NCBI RefSeq assembly: GCF_016744155.1
Contig: NZ_JADGEW010000009.1
Span: 62,001 to 126,000, forward strand
Direction of reading: 5' to 3'
Source of the DNA: Amphritea sp.
Lineage (GTDB): Bacteria; Pseudomonadota; Gammaproteobacteria; Pseudomonadales; Balneatricaceae
Length of the DNA stretch: 64,000 bases
Shown here: in pieces, positions 45,117 to 54,114 of the stretch
How the letters are laid out: every line of letters begins with the position of its first letter
Numbering within the stretch: position 1 is the stretch's first letter
Translations under genes and position numbers: made by a program
Notes under the pieces: generated by a model
Database searches by the model: none
What the model saw: the letters and a program-made list of their open reading frames with translations, nothing else
Told to the model about the DNA's origin: nothing

Positions 45117-47252
45117 TCAGATCTGTATATAGCCGTTATTGCTCTTTAACAACTGAGCCAGATCATCGGCTTTTAGTGGCCGGCTAAAGAGGTACCCCTG
45201 TATCTCTTCACACTGCAGTTCCCGAAGAAATTCCAGCTGAGATTTTTCTTCGACTCCCTCAGCGGTCACACTCAGCCCAAGGTTATGGGCGACGGCAATA
45301 ATCGCCTGAGTAACTGAGGCATCACCTGGATCCGTAGTCACATGGGTAATAAAGGATCGATCCACTTTCAATTTATCGATGGGAAATCGTTTCAAATAAC
45401 TCAAACTTGAGTATCCGGTGCCAAAGTCGTCTATCGCCAACTGAACCCCTAAGGCCTTCAGACGATGCAATGTTTCAACCGACCCTTCCACATCATCCAT
45501 CAGCATATTCTCTGTTATTTCTAACTCCAGACAGTGCACGGGCAAGCCAGTATCCAACAGCACCTGACTCACCAGTTTTTCCAGATTCTGTTTAGCAAAC
45601 TGGCGAACAGAGAGGTTTACGGCAACTCTAATTTCTGGAAGCCCTTGTACCTGCCACGCCCGGGTTTGATGACAAGCCTCTCTCAGTACCCACTCACCAA
45701 TCGGGGAAATCAATCCTGTTTCTTCCGCCACCGGAATAAACTCAACCGGTGATACAAATCCGAGTTCTTTGCTATGCCAGCGCAACAGCGCCTCAACCCC
45801 AATAATTCTCCCGCTAGACATCTCAACCTGAGGCTGGTAATTCAGAGACAACTCATTCAATTCGATAGCATGTCTTAGGTGACTTTCCAGTTCTAACCGA
45901 CGTTTAGCTACGATATTCATCGATTTTACAAACAGCTCGTAACCATTTTTTCCTGCATGCTTAACAAAATACATCGCGGCATCAACGTTCTTCATCAGGC
46001 TGTCTACATCTTCACCATGATGAGGAAAAATAGCGATACCTATACTCGGAGTCACCACAACCTCATGACCCGCCAGGTCGATAGTCATACCTATAGATTC
46101 AAGAATCCGGCGGGCAGCCTCTTCAGCATCGCTGATCTGATTTATTTCAGGTAATAACACAGTAAACTCATCGCCACCGAATCGAGCGACTAATGGACTA
46201 CTCTGATCATTATCACTGACACTCTCAGTAATCCTACGAGCAACCTCCTGTAGCAATAGGTCACCCATACCATGACCAAATGTATCGTTAATACGTTTGA
46301 AATTATCCAGATCTAAAAACAGCACCGCCCCCAGAAAACCATTTCGATCAGCGGTTTCTATAGCCAGTTTAACCCGTTCACTAAATACGCTCCGGTTTGC
46401 CAAGCCAGTAAGGCTATCAAAGCGGGCCAATCTAAGAACCTGATCTTGGGCCTGTTTAAGCTCAGACACATCCAGCATAGTTCCTGCGATCAGGGTTGCC
46501 TTCCCCTCATCATCACAGAAGACTTCTACCTGATGCTGCATATTCATCAGGCCCTGGCCGGGAATACCAATACTATGATTAATGCCCGACATAAACCCAG
46601 AATAATGACAGTTAAGCTGCTCTTTTAACCAATGCCTAAGTTGACATCGCTCCCTGGCAGGAACACAGCGTAAAAAAGACCTGAAACCAGGTTTCGTCCG
46701 ACCTCGCTGACCGCCTAACAGTTGGTAGAACTGATCAGACCAGTAAATTTCACCACTAGTGACATGCCATTCCCAGTTTCCCAATCGGGCAATTCGCTGC
46801 GCATTACCCAGACGCGTTTCACTAATCTGTAACTCACGCAGCTGTTCCGTGGTATTACTGGCCCTGATCATATAGTTGAGGCGATGACCCAGGATTTTCC
46901 AGTTAAAAGGCTTAGTCACAAAATCAGTCGCGCCAGCAGCATAGGCTTCACGGACGGAGTCGAGGTCATCCTGCCCCGTCGCCATCAAGATCGGCACAAG
47001 TTTGCCACAAGGTAAGCTACGTAACTGACGACAAACTTCGAAGCCATTCAGTTCAGGCATCTCTACATCCATCAGCACGATATCTGGCTGAGCGTCCTGA
47101 AAGGTTCGAAGTGCTGTCACACCATTATCTGCCAACAGAACCTCAAACCCTTCCTGTTGCAGGGACTGAGTCGCCAGTAAGCGAGCCGTCAGATCATCAT
47201 CAACAACTAATACTCTGCAAATTACAGGTGTCACATCACTCACTATAGACAT
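45117..47252 (-). CDS. REC-PAS-GGDEF-EAL response regulator
   Basis: A 711-residue protein. The receiver (about 10-130) has the phosphate-accepting aspartate in VLMDVEMPELNG and the lysine in VTKPFNW. A PAS-like domain follows (LGNWEWHVTSGEIYWSDQFYQLLGG), then GGDEF (RFGGDEFTVLLPE, intact) and EAL (GVEALLRWHS and IDDFGTGYSSLSYL, intact). It can make and break c-di-GMP, with output presumably set by phosphorylation from the hybrid kinase upstream. The ATG at 47252 with AAGG 5 bases upstream is preferred over a GTG two codons earlier; the gene overlaps the kinase gene by 17 bases. Confidence 0.88.
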   Translation of the reverse strand: MSIVSDVTPVICRVLVVDDDLTARLLATQSLQQEGFEVLLADNGVTALRTFQDAQPDIVLMDVEMPELNGFEVCRQLRSLPCGKLVPILMATGQDDLDSVREAYAAGATDFVTKPFNWKILGHRLNYMIRASNTTEQLRELQISETRLGNAQRIARLGNWEWHVTSGEIYWSDQFYQLLGGQRGRTKPGFRSFLRCVPARERCQLRHWLKEQLNCHYSGFMSGINHSIGIPGQGLMNMQHQVEVFCDDEGKATLIAGTMLDVSELKQAQDQVLRLARFDSLTGLANRSVFSERVKLAIETADRNGFLGAVLFLDLDNFKRINDTFGHGMGDLLLQEVARRITESVSDNDQSSPLVARFGGDEFTVLLPEINQISDAEEAARRILESIGMTIDLAGHEVVVTPSIGIAIFPHHGEDVDSLMKNVDAAMYFVKHAGKNGYELFVKSMNIVAKRRLELESHLRHAIELNELSLNYQPQVEMSSGRIIGVEALLRWHSKELGFVSPVEFIPVAEETGLISPIGEWVLREACHQTRAWQVQGLPEIRVAVNLSVRQFAKQNLEKLVSQVLLDTGLPVHCLELEITENMLMDDVEGSVETLHRLKALGVQLAIDDFGTGYSSLSYLKRFPIDKLKVDRSFITHVTTDPGDASVTQAIIAVAHNLGLSVTAEGVEEKSQLEFLRELQCEEIQGYLFSRPLKADDLAQLLKSNNGYIQI

Positions 47253-50097
47253 GCTCACCTTCTCTCTCTTTAATATCGAGTAACGTCTGACTCACCCTAA
47301 GATAAGCACCTTCAATCTGAGAGACTAACTCATCAGATTTTTCTATTGTTTTATCCCGGCCAACCTGTTCCAGCGCTTTACATAACTCAGCCAGATTCAT
47401 CGCCCCAAGATTGTAACTACTGGACTTAAAGCTATGAGCCGCGACTCTGAGCATCTCAGAATCCTGGGCTTCTATCGCCGCATTAATGCGGGCCAGGTCG
47501 TCAGGTGATTTTTCAAGGTATGCAGTAATAATTTTATGTAGAAATACGCCACTGGTATCCATCTCAATCAGTTGTGAAATGACATCTCTGTCAATCTCCC
47601 CCATCTGTTCAGGATTTTCTCTCTCACCAGACTCCGTTGGCACCACGGTGTAAGACTCTTTCAACTCAGCACAGCCATCACCACTACCACCCAGCCAACG
47701 TTTTAAAATAAGACTAATCTGTCTTTTATTAAAAGGTTTCGCCAGGTAATCATCCATGCCTACTTGCAAACAGCGCTCCCGATCATCGGCCATAGCATTG
47801 GCGGTCAGAGCGATCACAGGAAGATGAGGCCGCTGTTTATCACGTTCCAGTTTCCGAAGCTCTTGAGTCGCCTGATAACCATCCATCTCTGGCATCTGGC
47901 AGTCCATCAGCACCAACTGGTAATCGGTCTGCTGCAGCATCTTCAACGCTTCAACCCCATTGCCCGCAGTATCAACAGTAACACCCAATCCTCTCAGAGC
48001 CTGCAGCGCGTACTCCTGATTCACCGGATGATCTTCCACCAGCAGAATATGCCCTGACACAGAATCTAGCTCTGCAAGCCGACGAAGTTCAGGCCGTTCC
48101 TGTTTAGGAAGCAGATCTGTTTTCGCCATTTTCAGGCCAAACCAAAAGGTGGTGCCTTTCTCCAGCTCACTGGAGAAGTCGATCGCTCCCCCCATCATCT
48201 CGATCAGTTGACGAGAGATTGCTAACCCGAGACCGGTGCCACCAAAATTTCGGGTGGTAGAGCTATCAGCCTGAGCAAAGGACTCAAAAATCACGCTTTG
48301 ATGTTCTGAGGAGATGCCAACGCCAGTATCTGCAATCCGGAACTGAAAAGAGATCTCTTGTTCAGTGTCTTCAAATACGACAGCCGTCACTTCAACCGTC
48401 CCCTGAAGTGTGAACTTAATTGCATTACCGATAAGATTCGTCAATATCTGTCGGAGCCGCATAGCATCACCCATTACCACTGTATCGAGCTCAGGCGGCA
48501 GGTGACAAATAAGCGTCAAACCTTTCTTTTGCGCCTGAGTATCAAGAATGGACACTTGGGTCTGAATCAGATCAGTCAAGTTCAAGGGGTGGTCTTCGAG
48601 TTTTAGCTTACCCGCCTCAATCTTAGAAAAATCCAGGATATCATTGATAATATCCAGCAAGCCTTCACCGGAATACCGAATCATCTCCATAAAACGGCGC
48701 TGTTCTTCAGTCAGATCGCTTTCCAGAACTAGATCACTCATGCCAAGCACACCGTTCATTGGAGTGCGAATTTCATGGCTCATTGTCGCCAGAAATTCAC
48801 TTTTCGCCTGGCTAGCCTTAATCGCGGTCTCTTTCTCTTTATGTACTTGCTGAATAGTTTTTCTGATTGCCATCTCCATGAACAGAAATGACTCAGCCAG
48901 ACGGCCAATCTCATCTTTATTTTTCTGAGCAAGATTCATGACTTTCTTGCTCTGATCCGCAGGCCTTATAAAGTCCTGATCAGGCAGCGACATTGCATAA
49001 GATGCCAGAATATTTAACGGGCGGGCCATACGAAATACCAGAATGAAAGCAGCACCAATACTGATCATAAAAATCAGCCCGATGATCAGACTTTGCTGAG
49101 CAACCACCGTTCGGCCAGGCGCTGAAATCTCAGCAATCGGAACCACGACAGCGGAGTACCAATCAAACGCTTTAAAGTAACTAAAGTAGATCTGTACTTC
49201 TCGGCCTCCTGTAAAGGGACTCTGATGACGAATTGAGTCCTCGCCACGACCATGGGCCTCAATAATTTGTTCAAGCACGCCCGCTTGACTCCAGTCCAGA
49301 TCATCCGTGGTAATTCCACCCTGCAAACGCTGTAGTGGCGGTTCTATCAACGCATTCTGTTGGCCATTAAACAGAATCGCATAACCTGTCTCAGCAACCT
49401 GAAGCTTATTAAACGTAGTTCGTAGCGCGTCAACAATCGAACTCATCTTCTGCTGACTTTGCTGTTCAACATCGGAAAAATTAACCACAATAGCCAGTGT
49501 CCAGTCCCAAGATGAGACAGGAATAAAGTACCCCATATACTTATCGCCATTAGGGAGGCCCGGTTTGTGCCAATAGAAAATTCCGCTATCGCCTTTCGGG
49601 TCCAGCCGGTCATAGCGCATCGATTGATGCAGTTGACGCCCTTTCAGGTCTCGTAAACCCGCTATTGAAGTGCCGGTAAGCGCATGATCCGTTGAACCGA
49701 TAATAGCGCCATCAGCACCGAACAGGATCAGGTCTCCATTATCAAAATCGACACTTTCAATCCAGTTTAGAGCAGTATCTTTTGCGACACCTTCACTCAG
49801 AAGGTTGGGCTTTGAAACATGAGCATAGCTATCTAATACCGATTTCCCCAAGCGTGTTAATTGGCGCATATCCCTTTTTATTTTATGAAGAATATCGACT
49901 TTTTCAGTCACTAACTGATCATATCCAGCACGTATATTCAGGTCGGCAAGCTGCAATACGTTCAGAGCTGATTTCTGCTCCGCAACTAGCATTGCCTGAC
50001 CCACATCTCGTTGGGTAAAGTACATCACACCAGCTGCGGTGCCGAGTAACACCGCGACAACAAGCGCAATAATTTTAAATTTGAAACTGGACAACAT
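47236..50097 (-). CDS. Hybrid sensor histidine kinase with receiver and Hpt domains
   Basis: A 953-residue membrane protein. A helix at 8-28 and another near 330-350 bound a periplasmic Cache-type sensor (WTLAIVVNFSDVEQQSQQ). A HAMP region follows, then HisKA (FLATMSHEIRTPMNGVLGMSDL), HATPase (LIGNAIKFT, GTGLGLAISRQL), a receiver (LVLMDCQMPEMDGYQAT, then DDYLAKPFNK) and a C-terminal Hpt (RVAAHSFKSSSYNLGA). This is a complete phosphorelay in one chain. The next gene encodes a receiver with c-di-GMP domains, the likely target. Two periplasmic binding proteins lie upstream and probably present ligand to its sensor. Confidence 0.9.
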   Translation of the reverse strand: MLSSFKFKIIALVVAVLLGTAAGVMYFTQRDVGQAMLVAEQKSALNVLQLADLNIRAGYDQLVTEKVDILHKIKRDMRQLTRLGKSVLDSYAHVSKPNLLSEGVAKDTALNWIESVDFDNGDLILFGADGAIIGSTDHALTGTSIAGLRDLKGRQLHQSMRYDRLDPKGDSGIFYWHKPGLPNGDKYMGYFIPVSSWDWTLAIVVNFSDVEQQSQQKMSSIVDALRTTFNKLQVAETGYAILFNGQQNALIEPPLQRLQGGITTDDLDWSQAGVLEQIIEAHGRGEDSIRHQSPFTGGREVQIYFSYFKAFDWYSAVVVPIAEISAPGRTVVAQQSLIIGLIFMISIGAAFILVFRMARPLNILASYAMSLPDQDFIRPADQSKKVMNLAQKNKDEIGRLAESFLFMEMAIRKTIQQVHKEKETAIKASQAKSEFLATMSHEIRTPMNGVLGMSDLVLESDLTEEQRRFMEMIRYSGEGLLDIINDILDFSKIEAGKLKLEDHPLNLTDLIQTQVSILDTQAQKKGLTLICHLPPELDTVVMGDAMRLRQILTNLIGNAIKFTLQGTVEVTAVVFEDTEQEISFQFRIADTGVGISSEHQSVIFESFAQADSSTTRNFGGTGLGLAISRQLIEMMGGAIDFSSELEKGTTFWFGLKMAKTDLLPKQERPELRRLAELDSVSGHILLVEDHPVNQEYALQALRGLGVTVDTAGNGVEALKMLQQTDYQLVLMDCQMPEMDGYQATQELRKLERDKQRPHLPVIALTANAMADDRERCLQVGMDDYLAKPFNKRQISLILKRWLGGSGDGCAELKESYTVVPTESGERENPEQMGEIDRDVISQLIEMDTSGVFLHKIITAYLEKSPDDLARINAAIEAQDSEMLRVAAHSFKSSSYNLGAMNLAELCKALEQVGRDKTIEKSDELVSQIEGAYLRVSQTLLDIKEREGEHVYSE

Positions 50098-50106
50098 ACT
50101 CAGTAC

Positions 50107-51267
50107 TCAGGGTTGTTCTATCTGCCAATAAAGTTGATCTGCAGCCGCCAGAAGTTCTGCATCAAGATACAGTCCGATCTGTTCTGCTGTTTTAAGATTA
50201 AGGGTGATCCTGTCAGCTTCTGCCGATACATTCATCAGGGAGGCAGGCTTTCCACCATTAAATATTTTTCCGGCTATATTGGAAAGTAATCGCCCTTCTT
50301 CCCGAAACCCTTCTACCTGGGACAGGCTCATAAGATAACCCAGTTTAACCTCACGCTGCCCATACTGAGAGAAGGTTGGAATACTATGCTGATTAGCGAT
50401 ATCGACTAGAGCCGGGATAGTTTGATTGTTAACACCTCCCTGAACCGTCACGTAAATCGCATCCACCTTTCCCGCCAGTTCAGTGAAACAATCGATAACC
50501 GATTGGTCGGCCTGAACCTGGTCCACTATATCGCTCTGAGTATGGCAACTGATTACCTGAAAATTTCGTTCTGCAGCCAGTCGCTCGATAGTATCAATTG
50601 AGGCATAGCTGCGGCCTTCATAACTATCCTCAAAAGCCACGCCCAGTGTTTTAAAACGGATCAGATCATGAAACAGCGTTACCTGGCGTTCATAGCGCAA
50701 CGGGTCTTCCGTAATATAGATATGCCGATATGACTCATCATTTTCTTGAACCAGTCCGACCGTTCGCGGGTCATTCACCGAAATAACCATCGTCGGCACC
50801 GAATGTCTGTCAACGGCTATATCAATACCCGCCCAGGTGCCCATCGCTAATATGAGATTTATCTCGCCACTCTTTTGTAGACGACCGACTACCAGTTCAC
50901 GTAATTCTGCTCGATATTCTCTATCCCAGTCCGCACTGTAAAAGCCATCAGGCAAAAATTCGATGTAGTCGCTTTCGACATTAACTATCAGCCAATCCCA
51001 TAACTCACCTGCAGATGAGAACTGGCTCGGAATTTTTTTAGGGCTGATCCAACCCTGCTCCATCAGCCCCTCGGTAGTCACTCTAAGGTACTGATAATAA
51101 TCACGATACTCACCGCCTTGATAATAGGCCAGACGCCACTTTTCTCCCTGGTTAAGGCATGGTTTGCTATCTATTTCAGTCGCCTGAAGGGGAGAATAAA
51201 AACAGGACATTAATAACACTATCCCTGTCAGCCAAAATCTCAGCTGTTGCTTTCCCTGTTGTAACAT
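50107..51267 (-). CDS. Periplasmic binding protein, ABC_sub_bind (TrpX-like), copy 2
   Basis: A 386-residue protein with a signal peptide (MLQQGKQQLRFWLTGIVLLMSCFYSPLQA). Blocks such as ILAMGTWAGIDIAVDRHSVPTMVISVNDPRTVGLVQ, GVAFEDSYEGRSYASIDTIERLA and DAIYVTVQGGVNNQ match the ABC_sub_bind/TrpX periplasmic binding fold. It is a paralog of the protein at 51295-52452 with the same motif order. No permease or ATPase lies in this operon, so ligand sensing for the downstream hybrid kinase is more likely than transport. It ends 10 bases before the kinase start. Confidence 0.83.
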   Translation of the reverse strand: MLQQGKQQLRFWLTGIVLLMSCFYSPLQATEIDSKPCLNQGEKWRLAYYQGGEYRDYYQYLRVTTEGLMEQGWISPKKIPSQFSSAGELWDWLIVNVESDYIEFLPDGFYSADWDREYRAELRELVVGRLQKSGEINLILAMGTWAGIDIAVDRHSVPTMVISVNDPRTVGLVQENDESYRHIYITEDPLRYERQVTLFHDLIRFKTLGVAFEDSYEGRSYASIDTIERLAAERNFQVISCHTQSDIVDQVQADQSVIDCFTELAGKVDAIYVTVQGGVNNQTIPALVDIANQHSIPTFSQYGQREVKLGYLMSLSQVEGFREEGRLLSNIAGKIFNGGKPASLMNVSAEADRITLNLKTAEQIGLYLDAELLAAADQLYWQIEQP

Positions 51268-51294
51268 AGAGTCACTTATATCCTTGTTTTATAT

Positions 51295-52452
51295 TTATTC
51301 TTCAGGAATCTCTCGATAAACCTCATCCGCTGCACCCAGCAACAGTAATGGCGGATTAAAGCCAACAATCTCTGCTGTTTTTAGGTTCACCGCCATCCGG
51401 GGAGGCTCTTCAAAAAGTTGAGTTAATTGATTAGGTAACGCCCCGTTAAATACTTTGGCAAAAGTAGACGCATGAAATTCACCCACGTAGCGAAATCCCG
51501 CCTGAGACAAGCTCAACAGAAAACCTTTACTAACCTCTTCTGAACCTGACTGGGAAAACGTTGGTACCCGATGTTTATTAGCAATGCTGACCAATTTACT
51601 AATGCTGTCACTGGTAATACCACCCTGCACGGTGACATAGATAGCATCAACCTTCGGAGCCAGCTTCTCAAAACAATTAACAACACTTGCTTCGGCTTTT
51701 GCAGTATCTTTAATGTCACTCTGGGTGTAACAACGAGCAATGTTAAATCCCCGCTCCTTGCTTAGCTTTTCAATAACATCCAGCGCAGCATAGCTACGTC
51801 CATTATCAGAATTTTCATAGGCCACCCCTAAGTTTCTGAAATTAACAATATCGTGAAATACCCGCACCTGACGTTCATAGCGATTTGGATCCAGGGTGGC
51901 ATGTATATGATCAAAACCAGAATCATCAACGCTCTTAATAATTCCAGCAGCTAATGGGTCGCTGGCAGAAAGCACCATTGTTGAAGTGCTATGACGATCA
52001 TTGGAAAGCGCTTTGCCTGCCCAGGTCCCCATAGCAATCATTAGATCAATATCATTTTCATGATTCAGCCGAGAAACTATCTCTTCTGCCATCTGATCCC
52101 GCTGGGTCTCATGCCATTGCGCGTTATAGTGAGCATCTTCTACAAACTCAATATATTTACTATCGACCCCCCTCAACCATTGCCAAAATAGCGCGGTTTG
52201 CTCGCCCTCCTGATCCGGGACCTCAACTTTATCAATCCAGCCTTTCTGCATCAGGCCTTTAACCGTTTCGATCAGAATTTTCTGATAATCGGTATATTCG
52301 CCACCTTCAAAGTAGCCAATCCGCCATCGCTGATCACCATTCATTACTGGCTCTGTAGGAAAAGTCTCTTTATCTGTATACGATCCAGCCAGCGCAACTG
52401 GCACCATCAAACAACACAAAATGACTAAACACAGGCTTTTTATACACCGCAT
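51295..52452 (-). CDS. Periplasmic binding protein, ABC_sub_bind (TrpX-like), copy 1
   Basis: A 385-residue protein with signal peptide MRCIKSLCLVILCCLMVPVALA. It shares MIAMGTWAGKALSNDRHSTSTMVLSASDPLAAGII, LGVAYENSDNGRSYAALDVIEKL and VDAIYVTVQGGITSDSI with the next gene, so the two arose by duplication and then diverged. I place the start at the ATG at 52452, which follows AGGAGAGG, instead of 52491. It is the first gene of a four-gene operon (two binding proteins, hybrid kinase, c-di-GMP regulator). The ligand is not known; relatives bind amino acids or small aromatic compounds. Confidence 0.83.
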   Translation of the reverse strand: MRCIKSLCLVILCCLMVPVALAGSYTDKETFPTEPVMNGDQRWRIGYFEGGEYTDYQKILIETVKGLMQKGWIDKVEVPDQEGEQTALFWQWLRGVDSKYIEFVEDAHYNAQWHETQRDQMAEEIVSRLNHENDIDLMIAMGTWAGKALSNDRHSTSTMVLSASDPLAAGIIKSVDDSGFDHIHATLDPNRYERQVRVFHDIVNFRNLGVAYENSDNGRSYAALDVIEKLSKERGFNIARCYTQSDIKDTAKAEASVVNCFEKLAPKVDAIYVTVQGGITSDSISKLVSIANKHRVPTFSQSGSEEVSKGFLLSLSQAGFRYVGEFHASTFAKVFNGALPNQLTQLFEEPPRMAVNLKTAEIVGFNPPLLLLGAADEVYREIPEE

Positions 52453-52539
52453 AACCTCTCCTCTCCCCCTACAGGAATACATCTCATCCATTTATACACT
52501 TGTTCGAAAAAGGATGATATTCAACTTATATAACCTACA

Positions 52540-54114
52540 TCAATCTAAACGTCTGATAACAACTTTATCTGATAGCTGCTCACTCTGAATACAGGCAAGA
52601 GTGTGTCGCCAGTCTATCTCCTGTTCATCGCCAGACAGCACATCAGCAACTGTTTCAGCCAGTGATGCACTATGCGCATCTCTAATATTGATACCGGAGA
52701 TAAATTCCAGTTCTTCAATAGAGACCTCCCCAGTCGCCAACATTTCCAACGGCCCTGCTGGCAGCAAGGTGTTCTTCTGTTCAATCATGATGGCCTGCAT
52801 GCCAGAGAGATAACCATCAGTACAGCTTTCAGCCACTAGAGCAGCTTTCTGAGCTTCTCCCTCCTGCGTCAACATATCCACGATTCCCTGCTGCATCTGG
52901 GGCAGATAATCCGCCTGATAATAGCCGCCTAAACAGGTAACTCCCCGAGCCAGCGATATTGCCAGAAAACAACTGAATACTGAGGGCAGTAACTGCCCCT
53001 GGTTTATCGCTTCAGCAAGAGGCTCTGCCTCAATACTGTAGCGATACTCAACACCATTATCGTCACAACCGCAGAGCATCCGCTGCCCCAAATCCTCAAC
53101 CAGCATCAGAGGAATACGACGAAAACGTTTATCGACGCCCCAAAAACAAAAAGTGCCGGCCCCGGGCATCTGTTTCATTTCAGAATCAGACTTCCCCTCC
53201 CAACGTTGCTCCAATAGATCCTGATTCCAGCACCCCCCGACACTATTCAGCCGCTGATAGAGCTTTGAAATCATCCCTTTATCAAAGAGTAGTGAAACTA
53301 AACTACCCGAGTTCTGAAGATCACGAAGCAGCAGTTTCTGCGTTAATTTTTCGAGTTCAATAGTGACCAATTGAGGCATCTTAGCAGAGGCTGTAAAAAG
53401 GCGACTCCAGATACGTTCATTTAAGATCACAGATTGGGCAGAATAGCTCTGTTGGGCCTGAACATCTTCTGACAGATATTCACCCTCTATCAGCTGCAGC
53501 AACGACTCGATTAAGGAGGAATCTGCACCTTGTGCAGCAACGTCCTGAACCCGCTTCAGCACAGGTTTTATCATATTAATATCAAGACCTTTCACCCGAG
53601 CCACCGGCTGTCGCCTGAGTTTATTTGAGTAAAAAGGTATTCGTAATGGCCAAACCCCGTCATTACAATCAGTGCCGTACAAAAGAGCTCCCCGGGGATA
53701 GGTAACATTATCCAGGGGGATATTGGCACAAGAAAAAACAGGAATAGTTGATATCCCTTCGATCTGCCGTTTAGCCAGACCAAATAGCATACTCCCTTGC
53801 ACTGACTGAGCAAAAAAGTCGACCCCGTGATGGTTGGTCGTCAGCGCTACCGGATGCTTTAAAAAATCAGCAGCAGTGCGCTCTGCGAGCTGCTTACCTA
53901 ACAAGGGTTCAACATACTCATGAATCACTTCTGCAATATCGGAGCAGGGTTGATAACTGATCTGACTCACCCTACAGATTTGCTGAAGATACTCTGCAAC
54001 GGAAAGATTCCCCGCCGATGATAATACCCGGTCAACCACCGGAGCCTCCCGACAAACAATACTAAGGAGCTGCTCTGCCAGATTCTGCTTATCAGTGATA
54101 ACACCGCTATTCAT
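52540..54114 (-). CDS. Unknown 524-residue protein, last gene of the DapF-like/MFS operon
   Basis: No domain recognised. The protein has no signal peptide or membrane helix. Notable segments are ALTTNHHGVDFFAQSVQG near 90-107, PVFSCANIPLDNVTYPRGALLY near 124-145, GAGTFCFWGVDKRFRRIPLML and GYYQADYLPQMQQGIVDML, which have the look of an enzyme core with His, Asp, Cys and Tyr clusters. The ATG at 54114 lies 8 bases inside the end of the MFS gene, so translation is coupled. Because it follows a racemase/epimerase-like enzyme and an exporter, it may be a biosynthetic enzyme for a secreted compound. This is inference from position only. Confidence 0.6.
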   Translation of the reverse strand: MNSGVITDKQNLAEQLLSIVCREAPVVDRVLSSAGNLSVAEYLQQICRVSQISYQPCSDIAEVIHEYVEPLLGKQLAERTAADFLKHPVALTTNHHGVDFFAQSVQGSMLFGLAKRQIEGISTIPVFSCANIPLDNVTYPRGALLYGTDCNDGVWPLRIPFYSNKLRRQPVARVKGLDINMIKPVLKRVQDVAAQGADSSLIESLLQLIEGEYLSEDVQAQQSYSAQSVILNERIWSRLFTASAKMPQLVTIELEKLTQKLLLRDLQNSGSLVSLLFDKGMISKLYQRLNSVGGCWNQDLLEQRWEGKSDSEMKQMPGAGTFCFWGVDKRFRRIPLMLVEDLGQRMLCGCDDNGVEYRYSIEAEPLAEAINQGQLLPSVFSCFLAISLARGVTCLGGYYQADYLPQMQQGIVDMLTQEGEAQKAALVAESCTDGYLSGMQAIMIEQKNTLLPAGPLEMLATGEVSIEELEFISGINIRDAHSASLAETVADVLSGDEQEIDWRHTLACIQSEQLSDKVVIRRLD

